From Pseudoscleropodium purum (Eukaryota > Streptophyta > Bryopsida > Hypnales > Brachytheciaceae): a stretch of 64,000 bases of DNA. A program made the position numbers and the translations under genes. The stretch is from the NCBI GenBank assembly GCA_963969395.1, contig OZ017797.1:2418001-2482000 (forward strand), given 5' to 3'. How positions within the stretch are numbered: the stretch's first letter is position 1; every line of letters begins with the position of its first letter. This document shows positions 48,444-62,200 of this stretch, piece by piece. The notes below the pieces were generated by a model. The model searched no databases. It was given only the letters and a program-made list of their open reading frames with translations, and was not told where the DNA came from.

Positions 48444-51439
48444 CAATCATGGTTGATCTTTAAAAGAAATTTGTTCTGTAAAATCATTTTATTCTAATCT
48501 TGTTCTATAAAATCATTTGATTTTGATTTTGGAGAATTATTTTTTATTATAATTAAAACACAAAAGAGAGATTGGAAAAGATTTGCTATCATATTTCCTC
48601 CCAAATAATAGACTTCTAAACCTTTGTAGAAATGTTTAACTTAAGAATGTTAAGGTGCTTATCTTAGATTGTTTTTGTCATAGTTGAATGTGTCTCTTGA
48701 GCACTTTCTATTGAACATTTTGTGTAAGATATTTCATCCATTCAATATTTTTTAGAAATATAGGGAGGTATGTTTTCATTGGCTATAAATTTTGTCCCTA
48801 GATTTTGATTGGAGATTGAAAAAAAAAGTTTTAGAAGCCAAAGTTAAACCAAAATTTAACTTGATTGCCAACATTTTGTTAGTGTGACGTCCTTTAAACA
48901 AGAGGTGTAGCCCTAGTTTATCCTCAAATCACTTTAATTTTAGACATCACTTTGAATTGATTACATTCTAGATGCATTCTTCAACCACAATTTAGTTTAA
49001 TGATCAGATTTTCCTACATTTTTATTAAAGCAAAGCCCTTTGGGTTCAAGTCTAAATTGCCATAATAACCACTCTATAGGGACATATTATTGATTAGGTT
49101 GAAGCTTACATGTTCAACAATATGTGTCTTTGATTGATGAAAATGCAACAATCTCCTAGATAATCTTTGTGGAGTCTGGGCTACATTTCCTTATAGGCTA
49201 CTAGTACTCTATACCAACTAATATCTAAGCATTTCAATGTCAAAGACTTTGGGTAGATTCAATGTCAAGGGCTTATTCATTGGTGGAACTTAGGCTCTAC
49301 TATTCTACATTGCCTTAAAATCTATTAGAAAGTGATTTATTGAATAAGAAATACAATGTTTACTTCTCTCATGAATATATTGAAGTGTCCAATATTGAGA
49401 CCATATACAATTGTAGTTTTGTAACATATCCAATTATTCAAGTCACTATTCAATTTATTTATCTACAATCAATATTTGAGCATTTGTAATATCATAAGCT
49501 TTCTTCAAAAAAACTTTATGAAAAAACAACAAATCTTTCTATTTTTAGACATTTGCCAAATCATACTTTCCAAATTTAATTAACTATTTAGCAAAAAATG
49601 TTGTGGTTGATTACTAGTAAGGTGTCCATTTTGATTCTACTTGATTATTTATATAAAAACACCTATACATTTATGAATTCCATTTGTCTTGACTTAATGA
49701 ATGGACCATTTTATATCGCATGTCTATAAGGCTATTTGAAGAACTTGAAATATTCAAAGTCCCTCTACAAAACATCATATTTGTATTAAAAGTTGAATGT
49801 AGATAAAGATTGAGACAAAATGTGAAGCTCTCTAAAAATATCAATTAAAAAAATTCTTCAAAATTGAATTTAAGCCTAAATCTTTTTTTCTAAATGAATT
49901 GAATCATTAATTTTTTTTCTTTCTCTAATTTTTTTAAAATACAAATAAATAAATTGACAGATATAAAGTGCCATCTAATTAATGATGATGTGCAATTCAA
50001 TCATTTATTCCATGATTTAATAGAGTAAGAAGAACTCTATCTCACCTTTGTTATAAGACCAATCTAAACGAATATTATGTTCTTCCTAATTCTTAGTCTA
50101 ATTAATCAAGTAATTATTACGTTATATCTTTCACAAATCTTATAATTTTTTCATGTTTTTTTTATTGAAGAGCCTACTAAGTGAGGATAGATTGTTGATT
50201 GAAGAATGAATATAGTCAGTATCATAGAGGTACAACACATGCCAATTATCATATATAAGATCCAACAAGATTGAATAATAATAATAATGTTTGTATTTAT
50301 AGAAAATAATTTTTGTTTTTTAACATTTCAAATAGAATTTCAAATAATATTATGAATTAAAAAATCTTCTTTAATCAAAACAAAATTTCAATAGTCAAAG
50401 GTTATGGATAGCTATAGGATATTTTTGCAAGTTTTGAGCATCTATGGGGCCTTACTTATGTCCACAACATTTTGTCAAGTAAGACTATTCAAACCATAGA
50501 ATATTAAAAATAATGACTATAATTTGATGAGAATGATATTTGTTTTACCATGTATCATTTAATTTCAAGTTTCATATGTAAGTTATCACTTTATACAAAC
50601 ACTTATGAGTTTTATCGACCTTAGTGCATATTAATACATGACGTATTAGGTCACTACCCATTTAAACGTTTTAGATTCCACCTACTTGTAGGATGTGTTA
50701 CACCACCACTAGACTTCCATTCCCCAAACCAAATCTACATAATTCTTTTCAAATACCAAACCCTTTATTGAAGGACATTTGAAGTTTCTATATCTACAAA
50801 TTTGAAAAAATCCAATCAATCATTCAATTGTCACTGCACAAAGTTAAACACCAGTATTCTATTTATTTATTTTATCTCATTAGCTTATCAATAGCTTTTA
50901 ATCTTTACTACTAAGTGGATTGTTAAAGTAGCTATACCTAATTTTGACCCCTTTTTAAAACCAAACCCTATAAATTCTTGCCTAGAATGAACTCAAACCA
51001 ATCATAAGAGTTTAGGTTACTTTTGAAAATACCTATTTCTAATACTTTGATTATTCAGTTTATTCATACAATGTCCAAAAATGCATTCTAGGAGAATCTA
51101 GAATCTCCTTTGACTACCAATGACACTAGCATGTGAGTGTGGAGCAGCAAGCTTGTAAGTGTAGAGGCTCCAAAACTTTTTTTTTAATTTCTTAAGAATT
51201 TTTTTTGACAATTTTTATTTCAAAAAAAAACTAACTTATTATTTATGGTAAATTTTAGGACCTATAACCACTACTCCTATGATCGTGGACCTAGCATTCA
51301 AGACAATTACTCTAGTACAACTTTTCACAACTAGCTAAGCATAGAGACTACATCCACCAACATAATATAGGGCCTTACAGGATTTGAACTGAGGCTACAT
51401 GTTATACTCTTATGGACCTTTTGCAAATATACAACAAAC
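48444..51439. other. AT-rich intergenic region
   Basis: No coding frame, RNA gene or clear repeat can be supported. It separates the TTLL gene start from the MULE-like pseudogene. Confidence 0.6.
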
Positions 51440-51479
51440 TTAAAGAGTGACCATTCTTAGAGAAAACAACCTATAAAAT

Positions 51480-51770
51480 ATAAAAGTCATGTTCTTCAAA
51501 ATTGAAAAGAAAATGGAAGAAAATGGGATTTTTTTCAAAAAAAAGAATGAAAAAAAGGGAAGAAAGAAAAGAATGAAAAAAAAATGGAAACTAAAATGAA
51601 AACAATTTAGGAAGATAATGGCAAAAAAAAAAAATGAAAATAGAAAGCAAAATGAAAACAAAATGGAAACAAAATGAAACGAAATGAAAATTGAAGAAAA
51701 CAATACATGAACACAATGAAAAAAAAAGGCAAAATAAAAAAAGTGAAAATGAAATGATAAAAATGAAATA
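51480..51770. repeat. A-rich GAAAA/TGAAAA low-complexity tract
   Basis: Irregular repeats of AAATGGAAA and AAAATGAAA units. It yields a Phe/Ser-rich minus-strand frame that reflects base composition, not a gene. Confidence 0.85.
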
Positions 51771-51801
51771 TTCTCACTCAATAGACTTAAAATCATATCT
51801 A

Positions 51802-53248
51802 TCATACCAAGTGTTTCTCTATATTGTACGATAGAATTATATGATCTGCCTTCACTCTAAAACTATAATAATCATTGCTCTTACTAGTTACTAGAAGCAA
51901 CTTTAGTTCATTGAAGCTATAATTGGGTGCATGGATGAATTTGTCTTCATTTATGTCCATTTTGCAAAAGTACCGGAAGAGGTAGTACAAATGTTTGCAA
52001 TTGACATATTGTTGTTGCCCACCTATAGTTGAAACAACCATGGTAGTAAAATCCAGGTATGTGCACGATGGATACATATCCATGGTGAATCAATATACAT
52101 TTTGATTGTGTTCAACACCGGTCTCCAGTGACACTATTGCTCCTAAACCCATAAAAAGTAACAATGTCACTCCCAATATTTCTCTTCTAATGTTGCCAGT
52201 ACTTTTTCACTTGTTTAATTGTTTTGTAGTTGGTACATTTGCAATTTGCCGTATGGTATGGCTATTTCGTATTGTTGGATATATATGTATGTTTGCTAGA
52301 AGTGGTTGATCGTACAAAACACTCTCAAGTATGTTCGACATATTGAATAGTTGACGAGGAGACAATAGAGGCCGCTCTTGAAGTCGGAATCCAACATATT
52401 GGAGGAGTAATGTGTCCTCTTGGTTCAAGTTTGTCCCTGTCAAAATAGGCCATACTTCTGGAACCTTTGGCCAATCTAATATCCATTTGCGTTTGCTTCC
52501 TTTTACGCATCGTTCAATATCATCTACACAGAACCAAAAGTTTGCCACTATCTCTCTTTTGCTCCCATGATCTATCTTTCTTCTACAATAGGTTGGAGCA
52601 GTGGTTCCCTTCTTTCCTTTTGAAATTTTGTGCTTCGCATGTGATGTTTGAACCTTGTTGTTGAGCATGACATTTTGCATTTGATTTGTGGCTAATCCTT
52701 GCAATGTGCCATTTCAATGTATTGCATTTACTTTCAAATGCAACTGCCACATGTGGAGAAGTATTCACTTCAAGCTACTTACCTCTATCCCCAGAGGAGT
52801 CAATAGAAGCCGTTGTCAATTGTGTTTGAACATGAGGTTGAGATAAATTGACTTTGTCTGGTCTATGGGAATCCCTTGCATTGCCAATTGGTACGTCCAA
52901 ATTCTTCTTTGTGCTCCCAAAAATTTCTTCTCCTTCTAAATGAGGTATGCGACTTCTAACACCCTCTGAACTAGGCAAGGTGCTCAATGCTTGTGCAATT
53001 TTTTTGGGATGGCCGCTTTGTCTTGTAGCTCTCAATTTTAACTCACCCCATGATGGACTAGATCCTAAAGCATATCCCTTCAAGTATTCATGGTAATTTG
53101 TCATTTTCATCCATGCACAGATACTATCATCACCACTTGTGTCAAATATATTGTTTCCTCTGTTTCTAGACATTTGAAGCTACTTGTTGTGAACAATTTT
53201 TGACAAGTTGTAGGAGGGCATGTTGGTTAGCTCCTCCAAACTCAAAGC
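51802..53248 (-). pseudogene. Downstream exons of the MULE-like pseudogene
   Basis: An exon begins at 53248 (TTTGTAG|GC) and joins in phase with the donor at 53897. It reads ALSLEELTNMPSYNLSKIVH, then a TAG at 53180-53182, then LQMSRNRGNN, AWMKMTNYHEYLKGYALGSS and a polar tail to 52775. Further minus-strand frames at 52704-52207 (with CVKGSKRKWILDWPKVPEVW) and 52083-51802 may be its last exons or another decayed gene. The product is unknown beyond its association with the transposase core. Confidence 0.5.
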
Positions 53249-53896
53249 CTACAAATGCAACCCCACAAAAATTAAACATCTTACTTTCAATGGCATACAA
53301 CATAATCAACAACAAGTCAGAATTGAAACCAATGAGTCCTTGTACAAGGTACATGATATGAAGGGATTTCAAAAAATGAAGAAATAATTGTTTCACTCTT
53401 CAAGCAACTAATACTAGGAAATGTATATTGTCCCATACATATTAAATCCATTTTCAATTCAGTAAAATAAAATTTTCCATTAACCAAAAGTTGGACTATA
53501 GCAATGAACCCAAAATATCCCAATTGAGTTTGATTGGGGTATTTAGGCTCCTTCATAATACCCCCATTTTTGGTTTATGCATCCTTTTTTTTTTCATTTT
53601 TTGCAAAATATTTTAGCCCACAATTCTTTAATTTACCAGAAGTGGGGTTTTTATGAAGAAGGCCAAACTCCCAAGTTGGATCCGACTTGGGTATTTTGCC
53701 TCCTTGACACTACCCCTACTTTTGGTTAATGTAGAAAAAAATGAATTTCCACAATCACAAAACCATCCAAAAATCTCATAGCTTCTCAAATTGACAATAT
53801 ACACATATAACAAAAAACTAAATTAATAAATATTTATGAAAAAAAAATGAATAAAAGAATTCAATTTTTCTATTCTATGTCGATAAGGGGGCATAC

Positions 53897-55500
53897 CATT
53901 TGCATGAAGCCTCTCCACTACCTATAATGAAAATGCCAAAATGCAAGCTAATGGTCCAAATGATAAAGTGCATCTTTAGTAGTTGCTCTAGATGACAACC
54001 ACCACGACTGAATTGCTAGGTATTTTGTCTTTGCATCCTCCATTGATTTTGCATCTTTGTATTGTTTACAAAGTAAATTGTGTTGATGCTGAAGCACTTC
54101 CTTGATGTACTTCTGTGTGTGTTTTTGAAGTGAAGTACTCCAATGCAACAAACAAGTCCTCTCTTGGTCTTCCATTTTCTGATCCACAAAACCACTACCA
54201 TATACAATGCAAATCGCATTCCAATTGGCCATAGCGCTATCTACCATAAACCCTTTGAAGTTTGGATTCTCAACTCCATATCGTGACATTACATTATTCA
54301 AGTACTTCCAAAAAAGTACCTGAATTTCGATATCTTTCGATTGCATGTCACATATTGCAATGGTCATCACCTTTTTGTAATCTGGATCGTATACGTGGCA
54401 AGCCTTTGTGGTCCACTCCTTTATATACTTCACGTGGTCAAACATCATCCAAGCATTTTGTAGATTCCCTTCAGATTGCATGCGCTTCATTAGGTCTACT
54501 CTACTTTTAAGACCTTCAGTGAGCATCTTGAAAATGTACACTTTTTCTTTGCCCTAGCTAAGGAAGACGCTATCGTGAATGAATTTAAACTTGGACTCTT
54601 TTTTAATGGTCATTATGTTGTTGATGATGCTTCCATGGTTATTTGAGCAAAATGAAGATATGACGTTGCGGATGTTGGAGCTGTTTAAGTACTCCAACCG
54701 GTCCATTACCTCTTTTAGGTCTTCCCCTTTCAACATTTGTTTCTCTCCTTCTCTGTTGTGAAACAAATACAATATTAGAAAATCCTTGCTTGCCGGCAAA
54801 GCAATGGCGGAGTTTATGGCCATTGGTGTTTTGGTCACTTGCTTCGCAATGAATCCAAAAATCTTCTCAACGCTAGAATCTCTATACATGTTTTTTGCTA
54901 CTAGGTGAGAATGGGAATCTAGATGAATTGCGGCCCTCATCATTTTAGGATTTTTGCTATAGCAATAGTATATTCTAGCATTGCATGTATTTGGGCATGT
55001 TGGTGTTACTTTGTACAACTTACAAACTAAAGTACACTCATTGGGAGGATTGCCACCTAATGGAAAAGGACACATTGTGTAACCACTCTACTCCGTCTCA
55101 TTACATTTCCTAGCTCTCTTCAAGTAGTTACACTCAAGATTTACACAAGCAAGATGACCAATACAGTATGACTTTTGGAACCTCATGTTGTCAGAATTGT
55201 GAATGTTTGTAGTTTGTACCTTGTACCACAGATGTCCATCATAACAATTGTCCATCCCCTCCAAATTCTATGCAATAGATGAAGACAAACATAAGCGACA
55301 TGGAGGCAATTCAAAGATGACATCCTTGTCAAAAACTGGTGGAAGGAAGTGTACTTGATGGTGGTTGATGGCATTCACGTCCATCATTGATAATTCATTC
55401 TAGGAGCAATGCATATTTCTTAGTCTCTTCAAAGATTCCATGATGCTCATTTTATTGACAGGCATAGGATACAACGGAGGATGGAAAAAGGAAGATTGTA
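53897..55500 (-). pseudogene. MULE-like DDE transposase core with six in-frame TAG stops
   Basis: One frame holds for about 1.5 kb. In order it shows a zinc-finger-like segment (RFQKSYCIGHLACVNLECNY), MMRAAIHLDSH, MFDHVKYIKEW, CHVYDPDYKKVMTIAICDMQ, NFKGFMVDSAMANWNAI (likely the second catalytic Asp), ERTCLLHW and IQSWWLSS. This arrangement is that of MULE-type transposase-derived families. Stops are TAG at 55400, 55268, 55088, 54554, 53948 and 53918, with no TGA or TAA in this frame. Conserved context suggests Gln or Trp at each. It ends at a donor (ATG|GTATGC) after 53897. The element's terminal repeats were not found. Confidence 0.72.
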
Positions 55501-57122
55501 CGGGATTGTTGGTTGGGATGTTTGATATTGAGTGAACAATATGATGCTCACTAATATTATTGGCATACATTGCGCTCTCTTCAACAAAATCAAGTCTAAT
55601 GACTTCCCTTCTAATTCACTTGACAATTCAACGACATCATCTACTTTCTCAATCTTCACTTCACGAAAAATTGCACTTGAAGGATGCAATGGTTGTACTT
55701 TTGGAGGTGGACTACTTGAAACAAGATTTGTAACATAAGGCATATCAATTGTTGAGTTATCCAAATGCCGACTTAGAATCTCAATTGATGCCCCTAATAT
55801 AGACAAAGGAAGCTCATAAGCTCTATAGTTACCAAAAGCAAAGTACTAGCAATGTCCTTCCTCTTCAAGGAATTAATGTACAAGAACAAACTCTTGGTAA
55901 TCACCTAAATCTGACTTCCTCTTTTTTTTGATGTAGATAGAAGACTCTACAAATTTGAAACAAATATGTAGCAAATGACTAAGTACTCTAGCACGTCCAC
56001 TAACCTCCATTGGAAACACAAGAGGAATTGCATGACCATCTACTCTAATGCAAGCCATAGTGAAGAATTAGATGGCCTCATGATACCAAGAGACAAAGGA
56101 TCTGCTAGTCACTGTGCATTTGCCCCAGACTGAATCCATGTAAGTATTGTATTCTTTATATCATTGTTTTTTTCATACATGATGTAAGTAGTACTATGTA
56201 TAGAATTGTATAGGCTTGCATTGGCTACGGAGAGATGTAGTATTTGCACATAGCTGCTATAGGGGAACATCATTAGAACTCCTATAGAACATTGCATTCA
56301 AAGCATTTAGGCGGCTCTGACAAAAACCTCATATAACTATGCCCACTTTCTTCTAACAAAGATATTCTTCTTATGAGAGGTGCCTCCATTTAATTGCAAA
56401 AGATTAATAGGCCATGTGTTAGAGTTTATTATAGACTACCAAGTGGGATGTCAAAACAATAGACAGTTCATTGAATGACATTACAGCTGTCTAAAATTCC
56501 AAATTTCCTTGGAGGTGCTTGTCAAAGATCTAATCTACAAAGCCACTTCCTACATGACGCATGAAGTTGGGATGTATGTATAAGTATTCTCTAGTTTTCT
56601 TCACAAAAGTCTTTCCAATGGTGCCTTCATTAGGTAACATATCTTTTTGAGAGAGTGTCATTTATGGTTGTGTGTGTATGACCTTATGCTTGTAGACAAG
56701 TTTAGGACTACAGTCACTAATCCGAAAATCCAAAACAAATGCAAGAGGTGTATTTCTTTGTACTTTTTTTCTTGTAAATCTCTTAGGAGGTCAAGAATGA
56801 CTTGCCTAAAGAAAGTTGTGTCCAAAACAGGTCTGTCATCACAAACAAACCTCCATAATCTCTTACACTTTGAAGAAGGGAGCAGTGGCACACAAGAGGA
56901 CATAGAAGTATAGAACATGAACTCCTAAGAAGCGATGGCGAATGACATCACAAGAAACAAAGAATTTTGAAGGACAACAGAGTCACACAAGTAAGCATTT
57001 TCAAATCCCACTCCTTTCATTGTACTCCTTTTGAGTACATTCGGTCTAAGTACACCTAACCAAATATTTTTAATCATAATTGTATGTATACATGATGATT
57101 TTAAATAGGTTAATGCTTTCAT
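55501..57122 (-). pseudogene. Degenerate upstream part of the MULE-like pseudogene
   Basis: Minus-strand fragments 57122-56658, 56058-55873 and 55806-55447 carry polar, protein-like text such as KRLWRFVCDDRPVLDTTFF and FREVKIEKVDDVVELSSELE. These are broken by TAG, TAA and frameshifts. The last fragment and the core frame are separated by one frameshift near 55450-55530. I treat it as the N-terminal part of the same gene, with low certainty. Confidence 0.35.
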
Positions 57123-58499
57123 ATGAACTTGTATCCTTCATAGACTAATCTTAACACATAGATACATTTTAAAATTTTTAGTGTACCAATCATGTACATT
57201 TCAAGATAGGTCAATTTTAGGAACCATTGTAGGTATTCAATGTAGGAATTCTAAAGAAATTGAATAAAGGTCCAAACAATAGGAAACTACTTGCATTTGA
57301 TGCCAATTCTAATTTACTGCTTACTAAAATTTATTAGAAATTAATACTAGAAGATTAGTTCTTGTAAATGTAGTGAGATTCTATAGTCAGGTGAAACTTG
57401 TAGTGACTTATAACTTGAGTGAGTACGTAAACATTAGTTGTAATCAGATTATTCTTTTTACTATGAACGTGATAAATCTTAAATTTCCACCTACCGACCA
57501 ATTTGACGAATTTGCAAGCAACTTTCTCTTATTTTTTGCACCTCTTTCTAATAGGCACATGTACAATTTTATTCCATGACTATCGAACCTGAATCAATGC
57601 ATGCAAGTGGTTACAAACTTACAACCAGTAATTATTAATTTTTATTTAATTAAACTCTAATGACCCCGACTAGCATATTAAAAAAGTTTTTGGATGAATG
57701 TCAAGGCAAGCCATCAATTTTTGAATTTTAGCTCCTTAAGTGCTAAGATTAATAGTCCATGTAAATCAAGCATGTTTAGGGATAAGAAAATCTGAGAGAG
57801 ATCTACCTACCAATGGAATGAGTTCATTGCATTTGTGGATTAACAACAAACTAGCTTATCTCAGTACTTGAACCTATGTGCTTATAGCTTGCTTACGGCT
57901 TTAGATTTTGCTTCTTGAACTGTTGCATGATCCTGTGTTTGGAATGCTGCCGCAATCTTGTCCTTGGTTGATCGTGAGTGTGATGTTGTTGATCGGTTTG
58001 ATGCCATTTTGGTCCACATTTAAGCTCAGTTGCATATGTCAACTTCATACTACCATTTTGTTCTTGTATATTGAATTTGAAGTTGTTGCGTAGTAGGACC
58101 CAATGACGATTGACAAAGGATCCTAGCAAGATTCTTGAAGGAGCACTAGGAGCCAATTGAGGGAAGCAAAAAGAGCACATCTACAAGCAAATCCTTAGGA
58201 GTTGAATTTTGGAGTCACCAATTAGGTATTCATTTTGATGAGTTTAATTTCTAAGACAATATTTTTGTTGATCGAATGAATTCCTTCTCAAATTTGTTTT
58301 GGTCTTGCTTCTTGTATCTAGCGTCCCACATACTATTCCAATCTGTTTTCGAACTTGCTTTTTGGTTTTTGACTGCTTGATTGAATGTGGTTTCTGACTA
58401 CTTGATTGAACTATTAGCATTTTCGGGCTTGCCATGTTTGTGTGTCGATTCTACGTCCCAATTCTCAGCGTGTTGATTTTCAATGTATTGATTCTACGA
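57123..58499. other. Intergenic stretch, no gene recognised
   Basis: Moderately AT-rich. A minus-strand frame at 58180-57893 has a plausible composition but no recognisable domain. Confidence 0.4.
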
Positions 58500-59215
58500 G
58501 CCAATTTTTAGAATTTCCAAGTTTCTAGTTTGCTTTCCATTTCCAATCTTTGACAAACCCATACAAGATTTTTGAATTGTCTTACTATCCTACATGGCAT
58601 TTTGAATCTTTCTTGACCAATCATTTATGCATCCAAGTAATAATGTAGGGGGCTCTAGATCTAGATTGTTTAGAAATCCTAAAATGCAGCAAGCTAAAAG
58701 CAAGTCTCTATTAGAAATTCCAAAATGTTTTAAATATAAGACCGATATTGGAGGTAGGGTAGAGCTCATTCAAAACCCTAGTCAGGTCCGACTGGGGTTT
58801 GGGGTGACCTCTGCCATCCCCTAATATCAGTCTCATATCTTGTACTTGATCTACTTAGTCAATGTGTGGACCTACTTCGACTTCAATGGTCTTGGCCAAC
58901 CTACTTGTGGACTCCTTCTCGTTGCTTCGTGGAAAGGGTCGTGGATGTACTAAAGGACCTGTTCGTAGACCGATTCTGTGTGCCAATCTCAATGTACCAG
59001 TTTTCAACGTTTCCAGGCTTATTTTTTTATTCTCATTTCCAATCTTTGACAAACCTATACAAGATTTTTGAATTGTCCTATATGGCATTCCAAAAATTTC
59101 TTGAGAGATCCTTCATACATTCGAGTGTTATTTTTAGAGGCTATGGTTCTTAATCTATAGTAATAGTGTGCAGAATCGGGTAGGTGGTCTAGTAATTCTA
59201 AAACATAACAAGCTT
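58500..59215. repeat. Two imperfect direct copies of a roughly 200-bp unit
   Basis: Bases about 58510-58700 and 59005-59215 share ATTTCCAATCTTTGACAAAC, then ATACAAGATTTTTGAATTGTC and a matching tail ending near a CAAGCT motif. Copies are about 490 bp apart, consistent with an old tandem duplication or the ends of a decayed element. Confidence 0.65.
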
Positions 59216-59225
59216 AAGGGAAATA

Positions 59226-62200
59226 TGTCGCACGTGTAGTCTAGGCGTAAGTATCTTTACACACGAAAACGTGGTAAGATGACACGAATTATCGTCCTAG
59301 GGAATTCCAGATGTATTTTCAAACTTCAATATCCGAATGGTCGTTTTCTCTTCTACCGACTACTCTTCCACTCTTTTTCCAGAATCAACTATTATCCAGA
59401 TTCTAGTTCGGATCTGGTATCACTCGGTTTCCGGTTACGTTTCTCAATACACTGGTTTTCAATTCTTTTGTTTAACCATCAGAGGGTCCACTCTTGATCT
59501 TTCAAGGGGTAGGGACTTCACCACTCTTTTTCTATTTACTACATAGGTAAAAACAAACAAACAAACACCCAAGTACTCAAAGTGTTGTGGCATAGAAGGT
59601 AGATCCGGATTATGGTTGTTATAACGGGCGAGTTAGGGTCATCGGACTGGACGGAAGGACGGTCCAGACGGCTTTAATTTTGTAACTTGTGCAATTTTGC
59701 GGAATGACACGTCACCTCGAAATGCGAAATCCAGGGCACGGACGATCTCGTCCACGCCCTAATGATCTCGTCCATCCGTCCCTTAATCCACATGGCATCC
59801 ACGTGGCCTATTTTTCCGTTATCAGAAAGTCAACTATGTGTTGACTGTATCGGACGGGCGGGACCTCTAACGGACGGGCGAACTAGACGTCTGTCCACTA
59901 TGACAACCATGATCTGGATCCTCACAACATTCCAAATGGCTGATTCGGAATGTAAATCACTTAGGACTATGTTCACTCCTCCTTACTACAACGACAGATC
60001 TTAGGCACCCAGAATTGACAAGGGATAATCTTTCTAGGTGTAAGATGGATCCCAAGGTTGGCAGACCTTTTGGTGAGTGAGAGTTTCCTCTGACGGTCGC
60101 TAATCTCAGGATAGAATTGTTTCTAATTCCGGATCTGCACTCACACCACTCTTTACTAGAAATTGGATTACTGTTCTGGTAGTTCAAAGGCACCACGTGT
60201 AGCTCCTTCGTCTCATATCTAACAGCATTACAATAGCACTCTTTTAATCCGATCCAGTTATCCAAAATCCGGATTCCTCCTCACCCGTCCTTCTCACATC
60301 TCAACACTCTATGTAATAAACCAACACAATTCAAATATATGGTTGGAGCCAGAATGTTCACCAAATGATTCAAATTAAAGAAGGAAATGAAATACAACAA
60401 AATAATTGCTAGAATGGAATGAGAAGGCAACAAACTTGTCCACCTTTAAAAACCAAAACCAAAACCAAAGTCAACGCTTAAAAAGCCAAAAAGACACCCT
60501 ACAAATTAGGACAACCAATTAGTGAACAACCCGGGATATTCTGACCATTCACAACCCAATTATCCCTACAAATCTGGAACTCTTAAAACAATCCGGAACC
60601 CGGGTCCATGCTTAGAAATCCTCTTTCGGAATGAAAATCCTACCTAACTACCTGTACTTTATCTACTTCGCCGTGCCTTCTTTGAGCTGCTCCTACTTTA
60701 ATTGCCCAGAGTCTTCACCGATGCCTTCATCAATGTACTCTTTGTTGATGACTAAATTTGAGGCTTACGTGAAACCTTTGGAAGTGAGACTTCAAATTCC
60801 GTCTCTTTTTCAGATCCAAACTTCAACACCTCCTCTTCTGACTCCTCAATCTTCTGAATCTTCAGATCCTTGGCTTACACCAACTCACTCAATTCAATCT
60901 CAGCACGATCTCGCTTTGGTGTCGATTGCTGTATATAGGAGAAATCTTGCAGATGAGGCCAAGCCGGATTTGTCATTACTCTAATCCGTGCGTCGAGGTT
61001 GTTGGGAATAACCAATCCGGGTACGATAAACTTTCCGGCCATGATTTTACTAAGTGGTGGAAAAATTGGGATGGAAATTCCTTGCTCTGTTGGAATAGAC
61101 TTCTCACTTGCCCCTTTCTCTAGCTTCAGTATTGCTGGTCTTGATGGAGTCAGTGCTTGACTGCCTGATGGACCTGCAACTAGAGTGAAGATAGACTTTA
61201 ATCCTTCTGATTGTGGCTGAATCAGTCTACTAGAACCTATTGGATCATAGTCTATCAAATCGGAGTATCAAAAAATATGCTTTTGGAAAATTCCAAAAAC
61301 CCTTCTAAGTCGATAGCTTGTTCCGAATCCAAGTACCCTAGCAACTTGCGCATGTCCTTCAAAACAATCTCCATCCAGACTTCAAAGTCAACTAAGATCT
61401 TTACCATCCTTGATCCGGTTATGTGTCCTTCTTTCTCCAACTAGGTGGTGTAGAGGTCAGCTCGGATCACCGTATACTTCGGAACCATGACAAGTTCCTT
61501 GAAGTTGTGGACGAGTCGAAGAGCCTTTGTCTCCTTTCGTCTCGCCGTGTTCAGCTTCCCCTCCATCCATTTGAGTTGGAATTTGAGGCTATCTTTTTCT
61601 TCCTCAAACTTCCGGATCTGTTTTTTCTTCTATCGGAATTCTTCCGGATTCGGACGTTTCTGGATCTCCTCTAAAATTTGGTCTAATTCCACCTTGAGTT
61701 TATCCGCGATAAGGAGCACGTAATCCTCCAGGTCGCCATACATCTGTTTGGCTTGTTGCATCCACTGGATTTCGGCTTAAAAAAACTCTAACTCTTGGGG
61801 ATGTTTCGGATCTGGAATCGGTTCTTCTTGTTCCGAGGTAAGCGCCTTCCCCCGTGCATCCGGATTTGTGGACTTCCTTTGTCTTCGATCCACTACTTCT
61901 TCTTCCTTTTCTACTTGCTCTTCTTCTTCGGATTTCTTCTTCTCTTTCAGATTCTTTCTTCTCCTTCTTCAACTCATCCGTGAGGCCGTACTTCAGGATT
62001 TCAATTCCAGTGTTGTACTAAATCATCTCCTCTATACTTAAGACCTCATTGTGGTGATAGGGCTGTGCTTCGTTCGGCCCATGTGCTCTGCCAGTTTGTC
62101 TACTACTCCTTGGATCCCTCTCCCTCAATGGACAATCTGTTCCTCAAAAGCCCTGAAAATGGTGTTAGCCATTGTGACCGTAATCCGGGTAGGTTTTTCC

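Noticed and set aside
51440..51805. Phe/Ser-rich frame of 121 codons
   Set aside because: It is the translation of an A-rich low-complexity tract.
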